Shown: positions 1-10,574 of the stretch, in pieces
Layout of the letters: each line of letters starts with the position of its first letter
How positions within the stretch are numbered: the stretch's first letter is position 1
Source of the DNA: Azoarcus sp. DD4
GTDB taxonomy: Bacteria > Pseudomonadota > Gammaproteobacteria > Burkholderiales > Rhodocyclaceae
Direction of reading: 5' to 3'
DNA length: 64,000 nucleotides
Assembly (NCBI RefSeq): GCF_006496635.1
Contig: NZ_CP022958.1
Coordinates: 3,844,001-3,908,000 of the forward strand
Position numbers and translations under genes: made by a program
Notes under the pieces: model-generated
Told to the model about the DNA's origin: nothing
What the model saw: the letters and a program-made list of their open reading frames with translations, nothing else
Database searches by the model: none

Positions 1-814
1 ACGGCAGGTAGAGATGCAGGTCTTCGGTCAGGCCCTCGCGGGCCTCGAGCTTGCGCGCCGCCTCGTCGGCGGTGACCGATTCGATCAGCTTGCCGTCGGC
101 ATCGAGCAGGCCCGGCGCATCGCATAGATAGATCAGCTTCTCCGCCTTCAGTGCCACCGCCACGGCCTCGGCGACCTCCTCCATGCACAGATTGAAGATT
201 TCCCCCGCCGGCGACACGCCGAGCGGCGTGATCAGCACCACGTTCTGCTGGTCGAGATCCGCCTTGATTTCCTCGGCGATGATGCGGCGCACCGCGCCGG
301 TGAACTGGAAGTCGATCCCGTCGACCACGCCGAAAGGCCGGGCAGTGATGAAATTGCCGCCGGTCACCCGCATGTAGCTGCCAGCCATGGGCGTATTGGG
401 CAATCCTTGGGACAACAGCGCCTCGACCTCGAAGCGGGTCACCGCCATCGCCGACTTCACGCACTCAAGCGCCGCTGCATCGGTAACGCGCAGTCCGTTG
501 TGGAAACGCGCCTCCAGCCCGCGACGCGCCACCTCGGCATCGATCTGCGGACGCGCACCATGCACCAACACCAGGCGAATACCGAGTGCGGCCAGCAGGT
601 TGCAGTCGTAGGCGAGGCTCTGCGCACGCTCGCCGGCGGCGACCTCGCCACCGAAGGCGACGACGAAGGTCTTGCCGCGGAAAGCGTGTATGTAGGGCGC
701 GGCGCCGCGCACCCAGGAAACGAACTGCGCCGTCGAGTCGGCAGCAACAGGCAGCGCGGCCTGAGCGGGGGGAGATTCGGCGTTCAATCGTGCACCGGTC
801 GGTGTTGCCGGCAC
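1..814 (-). CDS. argA: N-acetylglutamate synthase (ArgA), 3' end outside window
   Basis: First enzyme of arginine biosynthesis: transfers acetyl from acetyl-CoA to glutamate in the cytoplasm. The visible part is the amino-acid-kinase-like domain: FVSWVRGAAPYIHAFRGKTF near the N-terminus, then VVAFGGEV, LVLVHGARPQID and VVLITPLGVSPAGEIFN, as in ArgA and its NAGK-like fold. The C-terminal GNAT acetyltransferase domain would lie left of base 1. No ATG fits the frame; GTG at 814 (followed by PATPTGARLNAESP) or TTG at 787 are the candidates, and both have poor ribosome sites. The gene lies downstream of the PPK2 gene on the same strand with a 146-base gap. The start is uncertain; the identity is fairly secure. 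Confidence 0.85.
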   Translation of the reverse strand, partial: MPATPTGARLNAESPPAQAALPVAADSTAQFVSWVRGAAPYIHAFRGKTFVVAFGGEVAAGERAQSLAYDCNLLAALGIRLVLVHGARPQIDAEVARRGLEARFHNGLRVTDAAALECVKSAMAVTRFEVEALLSQGLPNTPMAGSYMRVTGGNFITARPFGVVDGIDFQFTGAVRRIIAEEIKADLDQQNVVLITPLGVSPAGEIFNLCMEEVAEAVAVALKAEKLIYLCDAPGLLDADGKLIESVTADEAARKLEAREGLTEDLHLYLP

Positions 815-960
815 CCGCAGCCATTCCGCGGGCGCGCCGGACTGTTGTCGTACTCCGATTCTAGCCGAAGCCCCGACGCTTGTTGCCTCGGCCCAGCGCA
901 ACGGGATGAAACAAATGATTCCGGCGTAAGCCCCCGGCATTACCGGGCGCAGCGGCGCAA

Positions 961-2445
961 TCAGGCCAGGGCGCGGGTCAGCTGCTCGCAGATCGTGCGC
1001 AGCACCTTGATCCGTGCGTAGTACTTGTTGTCCGCCTCGACCAGGGTCCACGGCGCGATCTCGGTGCTGGTCCGATCCACCATGTCGCATACCGCCTGGG
1101 CATAGGCATCCCACTTGTCGCGGTTGCGCCAGTCTTCCTCGGTGATCTTGAAGCGCTTGTGCGGCTCGGCCTCGCGTTCCTTGAAGCGCGCGAGCTGTTC
1201 ATCCTGGCTGATCGCCAGCCAGAACTTCACCACCACCGCGCCGGCGACGACGAGCTGATCCTCGAAATCGTTGATCTCGGCGTAGGCCCGCATCCAGTCG
1301 GCCTCGGAACAGTATCCCTCGACGCGCTCGACCAGGACACGGCCATACCAGGAACGGTCGAACACCAGCACCTTGCCCTGGCGCGGCAGATGGCGCCAGA
1401 AGCGCCAGAGATAGGGCTGCGCCTGCTCCTCCTCCGACGGTGCCGCAATCGGCACGATACGATACTGCCGCGCATCGAGCGCCGCACTGACACGGCGGAT
1501 CGCACCGCCCTTGCCCGCCGCATCCGCGCCCTCGAAAACCAGTACCAGCGAGCGCTTGTGAAACGCCGGCTCGCGCGTCAGCAGCGCCAGCTTGCCTTGG
1601 TAGCGTTCGAGCTGATCCTCGTAGGCCTTGCGCTCCATCTCCTGGCGCAGCACCAGCGTATTGAGGAGATTGAGCCGGTCGACCGCCGGCGGCAGCGGCG
1701 CGGCGGTCTGGCGCGGCGCCCAGCCGCGCTGCACCACGTCGAGCCGCTTGCGCAAGGCCGTCAGCAGCGCCCTCCCGACGAAGACGGCGCGAAAGCGGGG
1801 ATCGCTGCCATCGACGATCATCCACGGTGCCTCGCCGGAACTGGTCTGGCGCAACGCATGGCCGGCAACGTCGTGGTAGCGGTCGTAGCTCTCGTAGAAG
1901 CGCCAGTCGCGCTCGGTGACACGCCAGCGGGTGCGCTCGTCCTTCTCCAGATCCTTCAGACGCTTCTTCTGGCCGGCTTTGGAGAGATGGAACCAGAATT
2001 TGATCAGCAGCACGCCTTCGCGCACCAGCATCGCCTCGAAACGGCGGATTTCCTCGAGGCGCTGGTCAAAAGCGGCGCGCTTGGAGACGCGCTCGACCCG
2101 CTCGCGGATCGGCCCGGCATACCAGTTATTGAACAGCACGCCGATCTTGCCCTTTGGCGGCAGGGCGCGCCAAAAGCGCCACATGAAGGGCCGCTCGGCC
2201 TCTTCCGAGGTCGGTTCGTCGAAAGCCCAGGCCTGGATGTGCCGCGGGTCCATCCACTCATTGAGCAGATTGACCGTCTCGCCCTTGCCGGCACCGTCTA
2301 TGCCGTTGATCAAGACCACCACCGCGAACTGCTTGAGGTCGAGCAGATCGTACTGGGCGTCGAGCAGGTCGGCGCGCAATACCGGCTCGATGGCATCGTA
2401 TTCATCCTTGTCGGTCTTGTGACCGAGCTCGGCGGATTCGAACAT
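961..2445 (-). CDS. PPK2-family polyphosphate:AMP phosphotransferase (two-domain)
   Basis: A 494-residue protein with two tandem PPK2 domains, the layout of class II PPK2 enzymes (PAP), which phosphorylate AMP to ADP using polyphosphate. Domain 1 has the P-loop GIDGAGKGE near residue 50 and WRFWRALPPKGK. Domain 2 repeats this as FEGADAAGKGG near residue 305, WRFWRHLPRQGK and FDRSWYGRVLVERV. Domain 1 has FNNWYAGP where domain 2 has FDRSWYGR, so the first copy has lost the DRSWYGR signature and is probably the non-catalytic half, as known for this class. ATG at 2445 is the natural start, with GGAG about 12 bases upstream. The gene stands alone between rsmE and argA. Confidence 0.9.
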   Translation of the reverse strand: MFESAELGHKTDKDEYDAIEPVLRADLLDAQYDLLDLKQFAVVVLINGIDGAGKGETVNLLNEWMDPRHIQAWAFDEPTSEEAERPFMWRFWRALPPKGKIGVLFNNWYAGPIRERVERVSKRAAFDQRLEEIRRFEAMLVREGVLLIKFWFHLSKAGQKKRLKDLEKDERTRWRVTERDWRFYESYDRYHDVAGHALRQTSSGEAPWMIVDGSDPRFRAVFVGRALLTALRKRLDVVQRGWAPRQTAAPLPPAVDRLNLLNTLVLRQEMERKAYEDQLERYQGKLALLTREPAFHKRSLVLVFEGADAAGKGGAIRRVSAALDARQYRIVPIAAPSEEEQAQPYLWRFWRHLPRQGKVLVFDRSWYGRVLVERVEGYCSEADWMRAYAEINDFEDQLVVAGAVVVKFWLAISQDEQLARFKEREAEPHKRFKITEEDWRNRDKWDAYAQAVCDMVDRTSTEIAPWTLVEADNKYYARIKVLRTICEQLTRALA

Positions 2446-2526
2446 GAGAAACGAGGCTCCCGCTTGCGGTTGATCCTGTTGTCGGCTGCCACACGGATGG
2501 CAGCGCCTGTTGTTCGTGCCGGCGAC

Positions 2527-3258
2527 CTAGAAATCGCCCCAGCGCGCCTGCAGCGCCGCCAGCATCGCCAGGCCGGCGGTTTCGGTCCGGAGCACCCTCG
2601 GCCCCAGGCCGACCGGAATGCACGCCGCCGACCGGCAGGCCGCGAGTTCGTCTTCGCTCCAGCCACCTTCCGGCCCGATCAAGAGGTGCAACGGCCCGCC
2701 AGGCTTTGCCTGTGCCGCCAGCCCCGCCCCTGCGGCCGGATCCAGCACCCAGCGGCTCACCGCGGAATCCTCCCGCGCCTGCGCCAGATAGGCCGCCAAG
2801 GACTGGATCTCGCCGATTGCCGGCACACGGTTGCGCCCGCTCTGTTCACATGCGCCGATCGCAACCTGCTGCCAATGCTCGCGCCGCTTGGCCGCGCGTT
2901 CGCCCGACAGGCGCAGGACCGAGCGCTCGGCCTGCACCGGCACCAGCGCGCAGGCGCCCAGTTCCACCGCCTTCTGCACGATCCAGTCCATCTTGTCGCC
3001 GGTGGCGAGTGCCTGTACCAGCACCAGTTGCAGGGGTGACTCGCGATCGACCTCGCTGCGCGCCTCGATCGCAGCCAACGCTGCCTTACCGCGCAATGAC
3101 AGCGTCGCGCGGGCTTCCGCACCCACGCCATCAAAAAGCACAATCGCATCACCATCACGCAGGCGAAGTACGCGTGCAGCATGGTGCGCCGCAGCCTCGG
3201 GCAAGGCCACCTCGCCGCGCTCGGGCAGCACGCCCGGAAAATGGAATCGTGAAATCAT
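2527..3258 (-). CDS. rsmE: 16S rRNA (uracil(1498)-N3)-methyltransferase RsmE
   Basis: A SPOUT-family methyltransferase of 243 residues that methylates U1498 of 16S rRNA using S-adenosylmethionine. It starts MISRFHFPG, has the N-terminal PUA-like part (HHAARVLRLRDGDAIVLFDG) and ends with the SAM-binding knot: LHLLIGPEGGWSEDE, then GLGPRVLRTETAGLAML. The frame is open far upstream, but the homologous region begins at ATG 3258. There is no Shine-Dalgarno sequence. Instead a perfect TATAAT lies 6 bases upstream of the ATG, which predicts a leaderless transcript. The gene is divergent from the inositol-monophosphatase-family gene, 51 bases away. Confidence 0.92.
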   Translation of the reverse strand: MISRFHFPGVLPERGEVALPEAAAHHAARVLRLRDGDAIVLFDGVGAEARATLSLRGKAALAAIEARSEVDRESPLQLVLVQALATGDKMDWIVQKAVELGACALVPVQAERSVLRLSGERAAKRREHWQQVAIGACEQSGRNRVPAIGEIQSLAAYLAQAREDSAVSRWVLDPAAGAGLAAQAKPGGPLHLLIGPEGGWSEDELAACRSAACIPVGLGPRVLRTETAGLAMLAALQARWGDF

Positions 3259-3264
3259 CGTAAG

Positions 3265-3293
3265 ATTATAGGCATAGCCCCGTTGTTCGATCA
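3265..3293 (-). promoter_or_regulatory. rsmE promoter with TATAAT abutting the start codon
   Basis: On the minus strand, TGATCG (3293-3288) is followed by a 17-base spacer and TATAAT (3270-3265). The -10 box ends 6 bases before the rsmE ATG, so transcription should begin at or within about a base of the A of the start codon. The -10 match is perfect; the -35 match is weak. Confidence 0.55.
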
Positions 3294-3309
3294 CTTGGCG
3301 GACCAGCCC

Positions 3310-4119
3310 ATGCCGACCGCAGCCCAAAGACTCGCCCGTGTCCGGGCACTCGAATCCCTCGTTCGCGACATCGCGCGCGAGGAAATCCTGCCGCGCTACC
3401 TGAAGTCCGCGCGCAGCCGCAAGGCCGACGGGACGCTGTTCACCGAGGCCGACATCGAATCGCAGCGCCGCTTCTCCGCCGCGCTGCCCGAACTCCTGCC
3501 CGGCGCCGTGCTGGGCGAAGAGATGAGCGCCGAAGAGCAGGGCCGCCTGTGGGCAGGTGGCCGCAGCGGCCTGTGGTGCATCGACCCGATAGACGGCACC
3601 ACCAACTTTGCCAACGGCATCCCTTTCTTTGCCGTCTCCATCGCCTATCTGGTCGATCACGAGCCACGTTTCGGCGTGGTCTACAATCCGATCACCGACG
3701 AATCCTTCTACGCAGCCAAGGGTGCCGGTGCCTTCCTCAACGGCACCGAACTGCCATTGCGCCCCGCTGCGGCGCACCTGGGCGATGCAGTGGCCGGCGT
3801 GGACTTCAAGCGCATCAGCCATCACCTCGGCGACGAACTGGCGGTGCGGCCACCCTTCTACTCACAGCGCAATTTCGGTTCGAGCGCACTGGAATGGTGT
3901 TTCGTCGCCGCCGGCCGCCTGGATGTCTATCTGCACGGCGGTCAGATGCTGTGGGACTACGCGGCAGGTCGCCTGATCCTGGCCGAAGCGGGCGGCGAAG
4001 CGGCCGCGCTCGATGGCGGCTCGCTGATGGCCGGCCCGGCCGTCAAGCGCGGCGTGATTGCAGCGGCCAGCCCCTCGCTCTTCACCGAATGGCGGTCCTG
4101 GGTGTCCGCGCACTCCTGA
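3310..4119 (+). CDS. Inositol monophosphatase family phosphatase
   Basis: A 269-residue Mg2+-dependent phosphatase of the SuhB/IMPase/FBPase superfamily. Metal-binding motifs are visible in order: GEEMSAEEQ, then IDPIDGTTNFANG (D-P-I-D-G-T), then WDYAAGRLILAEAGG. Substrate cannot be read from sequence: histidinol phosphate, inositol phosphate or a fructose/sedoheptulose bisphosphate are all possible, and the neighbouring prk-tkt-fba block makes a sugar phosphate worth considering. ATG at 3310 with GGCGGA upstream is preferred over a TTG nine codons earlier. It is divergent from rsmE; the two promoters must overlap. Confidence 0.85.
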   Translation: MPTAAQRLARVRALESLVRDIAREEILPRYLKSARSRKADGTLFTEADIESQRRFSAALPELLPGAVLGEEMSAEEQGRLWAGGRSGLWCIDPIDGTTNFANGIPFFAVSIAYLVDHEPRFGVVYNPITDESFYAAKGAGAFLNGTELPLRPAAAHLGDAVAGVDFKRISHHLGDELAVRPPFYSQRNFGSSALEWCFVAAGRLDVYLHGGQMLWDYAAGRLILAEAGGEAAALDGGSLMAGPAVKRGVIAAASPSLFTEWRSWVSAHS

Positions 4120-4189
4120 GCCAGGCGGTTCGCTGCGGCGCACAAGCGCGCGCTATGATGAAATCCAGACTGCAAACCAGGAATCACCG

Positions 4190-4462
4190 ATGGTTCAACC
4201 CAGCTCCACCGCCTCTGAAAGCCAGGACGAAGCCGAACGGCGGCGCTTCCACCACGTCCGCGAGATCTTCGAAGAGGCCCACGCCCTGATCGCGCCTTTC
4301 TTCGCACCTGAAAACCAGTGGGCCAACGTCACGCTGGATCACCTCGCCTACCGCGTGGTGCGCGATCACTATCCCGAGCTCAGCTTCGAGGAAGTGCACG
4401 TGCTGGTGGTTGCGACCAAGCGCGTCTGCACCGAACCGGGCAGTATCCCCGGCGCAGACTGA
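4190..4462 (+). CDS. Small hypothetical protein upstream of prk
   Basis: A 90-residue soluble, acidic protein that I do not recognise. It is rich in charged and aromatic residues (FHHVREIFEEAHALIAPFF) and has no signal peptide, membrane segment or cysteine pair; its single cysteine is near the C-terminus. ATG at 4190 is preceded by AGGA at about -11, and TATGAT at 4154-4159 could be a -10 box. It lies 49 bases before prk on the same strand and may be cotranscribed with it. It has a convincing start and normal codon pattern, so it is likely real. Confidence 0.7.
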   Translation: MVQPSSTASESQDEAERRRFHHVREIFEEAHALIAPFFAPENQWANVTLDHLAYRVVRDHYPELSFEEVHVLVVATKRVCTEPGSIPGAD

Positions 4463-4511
4463 ACCGCCCCGCCCACGACAGCCACCGAACACGCCCCGCG
4501 CGGAGTCCGTC

Positions 4512-5387
4512 ATGTCCATGAAGCACCCGATCATCGCCGTCACCGGCTCTTCAGGCGCCGGCACCACCACGGTCAAGCACACCTTCGAGGCGATTTTCCA
4601 CCGCGAACATGTCAATGCCGCCATCGTCGAGGGCGACAGCTTCCACCGCTACACCCGCGACGAGATGAAGTCGCTGATCGAGGAAGCGGAGCAGGCCGGC
4701 CAGCGCGGCATCAGCCATTTCGGGCCGGAAGCCAACCTGTTCGAGGATCTGGAAAACCTGTTCCGCGCCTACGGCGAATCGGCCACCGGGCGGCGGCGCT
4801 ACTACATCCACAACGAGGCGCAATCCATGCGCTGGAACCTGCCGATGGGCAGCTTCACCGAATGGGAAGACCTGCCGGTGGGCACCGACTGCCTGTTCTA
4901 CGAAGGCCTGCACGGTGCCGTGGTGTGCGACCGCATCGACGTCGCCCGCCACGTGGACCTGCTGATCGGCGTAGTGCCGACCATCAACCTCGAATGGATA
5001 CAGAAGCTGCACCGCGACACTCGCGTACGCGGCTATTCGGCCGACGCCGTGCAGGACACCATCCTGCGCCGCATGCACGACTACGTGCATTACATCGTGC
5101 CGCAGTTCTCGCGCACCCACATCAACTTCCAACGCATCCCGGTGGTCGATACCTCTAACCCCTTCATCGCACGCGACGTGCCGACGCTGGACGAATCCAT
5201 GGTGGTGATCCGTTTCAAGGATCCGCGTGGCGTCGACTTCCCCTACCTGCTGCGCATGATTCATGACGCCTTCATGAGCCGGGCGAACACCATCGTGATC
5301 CCCGGCGGCAAGCTCGACCTCGCCATGCAGCTGATCCTGACCCCACTGATCTGGAAGCTGATGGAACGACGCCGGCAGTGGGTATGA
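4512..5387 (+). CDS. prk: Phosphoribulokinase
   Basis: Converts ribulose 5-phosphate and ATP to ribulose 1,5-bisphosphate. The 291-residue protein matches bacterial (class I) PRK in length. It has an N-terminal P-loop GSSGAGTTTVK (about residues 11-21), the EGDSFHRYTRDEM segment with catalytic-type Asp and His, the substrate region RRYYIHNEAQ, FYEGLHGAVV, and the tail KLDLAMQLILTPLIWKLMERRR. ATG 4512 has GGAG nine bases upstream. It heads a run of sugar-phosphate genes (tkt, gap, pgk, pyk, fba) but no RuBisCO gene is in the window. It could be CbbP of a Calvin cycle encoded elsewhere or a PrkB of the type found in heterotrophs. Confidence 0.93.
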   Translation: MSMKHPIIAVTGSSGAGTTTVKHTFEAIFHREHVNAAIVEGDSFHRYTRDEMKSLIEEAEQAGQRGISHFGPEANLFEDLENLFRAYGESATGRRRYYIHNEAQSMRWNLPMGSFTEWEDLPVGTDCLFYEGLHGAVVCDRIDVARHVDLLIGVVPTINLEWIQKLHRDTRVRGYSADAVQDTILRRMHDYVHYIVPQFSRTHINFQRIPVVDTSNPFIARDVPTLDESMVVIRFKDPRGVDFPYLLRMIHDAFMSRANTIVIPGGKLDLAMQLILTPLIWKLMERRRQWV

Positions 5388-5501
5388 ACAAGGGCCGCCA
5401 AGCGGCGGCATGCGTCCGGCGGTAGAAAATTCACAAGATACGCCAACCACTTACCACATCCTGCAACGAAGCGGCGCTACCAAAAGCCGGGCGTTTTCAG
5501 C

Positions 5502-5507
5502 GATAAT
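5502..5507 (+). promoter_or_regulatory. Possible tkt -10 box in the prk-tkt gap
   Basis: The 171-base gap between prk and tkt contains GATAAT at 5502-5507, 51 bases before the tkt ATG. No good -35 hexamer is seen at the right distance. The gap length argues for a separate tkt promoter, but this site is only a candidate. Confidence 0.3.
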
Positions 5508-5558
5508 GCCGGTTTTTTCAGGCCGCCTTCCAGGCTGCCTCTCGGCTTCGAGGAAACC

Positions 5559-7577
5559 ATGTCGCTGTCCAGAAACGTCAAGCCCCCGGTCTTCAACCCC
5601 GTCACCGGCGCCATCCGCGCACTCGCGATGGATGCGGTGCAGCAGGCCAACTCAGGCCACCCGGGCGCACCCATGGGCATGGCCGAAATCGCCGAGGTGC
5701 TGTGGCGGCACCACCTGAAGCACAACCCGGCCAACCCGAAATGGGCCGACCGCGACCGTTTCGTGCTCAGCAACGGCCATGGCTCGATGCTGATCTACGC
5801 GCTGCTCCACCTCAGCGGCTACGACCTGCCGATCGCGGAGCTCAAGCGCTTCCGCCAGCTGCACAGCAAGACGCCGGGCCACCCTGAATACGGCTACACC
5901 CCGGGCGTGGAAACCACTACCGGCCCGCTCGGCCAGGGCATCACAAATGCGGTCGGCATGGCGCTGGCTGAAAAGGTGCTGGCAGCCGAATTCAACCGCC
6001 CGGGCCACGAGATCGTCGATCACCGCACCTACGTGTTCCTCGGCGACGGCTGCCTGATGGAAGGCATCAGCCACGAGGCCTGCTCGCTCGCCGGCACCTG
6101 GGGCCTGGGCAAGCTCGTCGCCTTTTACGATGACAACAACATCTCCATCGACGGCCATGTCGATGGCTGGTTCACCGACGACACCCCGAAGCGTTTCGAA
6201 GCCTACGGCTGGCAGGTGATCCGCGATGTCCAGGGCCACGACGCCGCCGAAATCGAAGCCGCCATCCAGCAGGCCCGGGCCAACACCAGCCAGCCCACGC
6301 TGATCTGCTGCAAGACGGTGATCGGCGCCGGCGCCCCCAACAAGCAGGGCGGCCACGATGTGCACGGCGCCCCGCTGGGCGCCGCCGAGATCGAAGCCGC
6401 GCGCGCCCACATCGGCTGGAAGCACCCGCCGTTCGAAATCCCGGCCGACGTGTACGCCGCCTGGGATGCGCGCCCGGCCGGCGCCGCCGCCGAAGCGGCC
6501 TGGAACGACAAGTTCGCCGCCTACGCCGCCGCCTTCCCCGAGCTCGCCGCCGAGTTCAAGCGCCGCGTGCAGGACCAGGCCCTGCCGGCCGACTGGTCCG
6601 CCCACGTCGCCGCGGTGCTCGACAAGGTCAATGCGAAGGCCGAGACCATCGCCACCCGCAAGGCCAGCCAGAACAGCATCGAAGCCTTCGCGCCCAAGCT
6701 GCCCGAACTGCTCGGCGGCTCGGCCGACCTTGCCGGCTCCAACCTCACGCTGTGGTCGGGCGCCAAGGGCGTCAGCCGCGAAACCGGCGGCAACTACGTC
6801 TATTACGGCGTGCGCGAGTTCGGCATGGCGGCCATCGCCAACGGCGTCGCGCTGCACGGCGGCCTGATCCCCTACACCGCCACCTTCCTCATGTTCAGCG
6901 AATACGCCCGCAATGCCCTGCGCATGGCGGCGCTGATGAAGCTGCGCCAGCTTTTCGTGTTCACCCACGACTCCATCGGCCTCGGCGAGGACGGCCCTAC
7001 CCACCAGCCGGTGGAGCAGACCGCCACCCTGCGCCTGATCCCCAACATGGACGTCTGGCGCCCCTGCGACACGCTGGAATCGGCGGTGGCCTGGGCGCAC
7101 GCGATCGAACGCCAGGACGGCCCGTCCTGCCTGCTGTTCTCGCGCCAGAACCTGCCCTTCCAGGCCCGCAGCGCCGAACAGATCGACGCCGTCCGCCGCG
7201 GCGGCTACGTGCTGTCGGAAGCCGCCGGCCAGCCGCAGGCGGTGATCCTCGCCACCGGCTCCGAAGTCGCGCTGGCGATGGCCGCACAGAAGACGCTGGC
7301 CGAGGCCGGCATCGCGGTGCGCGTGGTCTCCATGCCCAGCACCAACGTATTCGACCGTCAGGACGCCGCCTACAAGGCCGCCGTCCTGCCCGCCGGCCTG
7401 CCGCGCATCGCGGTCGAAGCCGGCGTCACCGACGGCTGGCGCAAGTACGTCGGTCTCGAAGGCGAGGTGATCGGCCTCGACCGCTTCGGTGAATCCGCAC
7501 CTGCCGGCGAGCTCTTCAAGTATTTCGGCATCACCGCCGAGGCGGTGGTCGAAGCGGTCAAGAAGCTCGTCAAGTAA
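5559..7577 (+). CDS. tkt: Transketolase
   Basis: A thiamine-diphosphate enzyme of 672 residues, the normal full length, moving two-carbon units between sugar phosphates in the pentose phosphate and Calvin pathways. Visible features are NSGHPGAPMG near residue 31, the TPP/Mg motif GDGCLMEG at 162-169 followed by DDNNISIDGH, the pyrimidine-domain stretch VREFGMAAIANGVALHGG, and THDSIGLGEDGPTHQPVEQ. The C-terminal domain (GSEVALAM to the end) is complete. ATG 5559 follows AGGA at -8. It is followed after 97 bases by gap on the same strand. Confidence 0.96.
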   Translation: MSLSRNVKPPVFNPVTGAIRALAMDAVQQANSGHPGAPMGMAEIAEVLWRHHLKHNPANPKWADRDRFVLSNGHGSMLIYALLHLSGYDLPIAELKRFRQLHSKTPGHPEYGYTPGVETTTGPLGQGITNAVGMALAEKVLAAEFNRPGHEIVDHRTYVFLGDGCLMEGISHEACSLAGTWGLGKLVAFYDDNNISIDGHVDGWFTDDTPKRFEAYGWQVIRDVQGHDAAEIEAAIQQARANTSQPTLICCKTVIGAGAPNKQGGHDVHGAPLGAAEIEAARAHIGWKHPPFEIPADVYAAWDARPAGAAAEAAWNDKFAAYAAAFPELAAEFKRRVQDQALPADWSAHVAAVLDKVNAKAETIATRKASQNSIEAFAPKLPELLGGSADLAGSNLTLWSGAKGVSRETGGNYVYYGVREFGMAAIANGVALHGGLIPYTATFLMFSEYARNALRMAALMKLRQLFVFTHDSIGLGEDGPTHQPVEQTATLRLIPNMDVWRPCDTLESAVAWAHAIERQDGPSCLLFSRQNLPFQARSAEQIDAVRRGGYVLSEAAGQPQAVILATGSEVALAMAAQKTLAEAGIAVRVVSMPSTNVFDRQDAAYKAAVLPAGLPRIAVEAGVTDGWRKYVGLEGEVIGLDRFGESAPAGELFKYFGITAEAVVEAVKKLVK

Positions 7578-7674
7578 GCCCTAACGGTGGCGGCGGGAGC
7601 CGATCAGACCTTCCGCCGCCGCTTCGCTGCCCTGTTCTGATGCCTGTGTTGTCCACGCTCCGGGAGAATCCTCG

Positions 7675-8691
<1,017 letters not shown>

Positions 8692-8712
8692 ACTTACCGC
8701 GAGGACCCCACG

Positions 8713-9180
8713 ATGAACCGTCTCCTGATCGCCCTGCTCTCCGCCAGCGCACTGCTGGCCACCGGCTGCGTCTCCAACCAGAGCAAGCCGACCGCCCAGA
8801 GCAGCAGCACCGACACCGCGACCACCGCCGGCAAGACGACCACCACCGCGGATGGCCGTCCCCACCGTTACGTGAAGTCGCGCGACGGCAGCTTCGACGG
8901 GGAAATCTGGGGCACTCCGGTCAAGAACAGCAAATTCGCCAACCTGCAGATCGGCATGTCCCAGGCGGAAGTCGAAGACAAGATCGGTCGGCCTTCCGAC
9001 ATGAAGGCCTACATGACCGGCAAGGCGTGGATTCCGTTCTACTTCGGTACCGACGGCCACCGCTTCGAAACCTTCTACAAGGGCCAGGGCACGCTGATCT
9101 ATACCGGCGGCGGCATCGCCGGCGGCCGTGGCGTGCTGGTCGGCATCAACCACGACGCCACCGAAGACGGCTACCAGTAA
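8713..9180 (+). CDS. Lipoprotein with SmpA/OmlA-like C-terminal segment
   Basis: A 155-residue protein with a lipoprotein signal peptide: MNRLLIALLSASALLATGC, where the lipobox LATGC marks the acylated cysteine at residue 19. After a Ser/Thr-rich linker, residues 75-100 read FANLQIGMSQAEVEDKIGRPSDM, which resembles the repeat motif of SmpA/OmlA (BamE-like) small lipoproteins. The C-terminus is Gly-rich. It probably sits at the outer membrane facing the periplasm; its role is unknown. It lies between gap and pgk on the same strand and is followed by a strong terminator, so it ends the transcript that began at or before gap. Confidence 0.8.
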   Translation: MNRLLIALLSASALLATGCVSNQSKPTAQSSSTDTATTAGKTTTTADGRPHRYVKSRDGSFDGEIWGTPVKNSKFANLQIGMSQAEVEDKIGRPSDMKAYMTGKAWIPFYFGTDGHRFETFYKGQGTLIYTGGGIAGGRGVLVGINHDATEDGYQ

Positions 9181-9193
9181 TTCATCTGCATCG

Positions 9194-9230
9194 GGCCGGG
9201 CCGCAATTCAACAAGCAGCCCGGCCTTTTT
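9194..9230 (+). terminator. Rho-independent terminator after the lipoprotein gene
   Basis: GGCCGGGC (9194-9201) pairs perfectly with GCCCGGCC (9218-9225) and is followed by five T at 9226-9230. It lies just upstream of pgk, whose ATG is only 24 bases further on, so some read-through or a promoter inside the region is needed for pgk. Confidence 0.85.
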
Positions 9231-9253
9231 CCATCCGGAATCCGATTACGCCC

Positions 9254-10438
<1,185 letters not shown>

Positions 10439-10460
10439 GCGCGCTCCACGGCAATGCACG

Positions 10461-10490
10461 GTGGCGACCTGCGGGTCGCCATCTTTTTTT
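10461..10490 (+). terminator. Rho-independent terminator of pgk
   Basis: GGCGACC (10463-10469) pairs with GGTCGCC (10474-10480), extended by a T-A pair, and is followed by a run of seven T (10484-10490). Confidence 0.88.
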
Positions 10491-10534
10491 GCAGCGCAGC
10501 AGATAGTGCTATCCGTATTCCCACTTTGCGCGTA

Positions 10535-10554
10535 TGGTTAAGCGACATTAACCA
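10535..10554. promoter_or_regulatory. 20-bp inverted repeat upstream of the TPMT-type gene
   Basis: TGGTTAA (10535-10541), a six-base spacer GCGACA, and TTAACCA (10548-10554) form a perfect 7-bp inverted repeat. It is AT-rich in a GC-rich setting, has no T run, and ends 20 bases before the ATG at 10575. Position and symmetry suggest a repressor operator. Confidence 0.45.
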
Positions 10555-10574
10555 CCGCTGCGGCCCGGAACATC

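Noticed and set aside
2527..3825. A 432-codon reading of rsmE starting inside the inositol-monophosphatase-family gene
   Set aside because: The first 190 codons are antisense to a real gene; homology to RsmE begins at ATG 3258.
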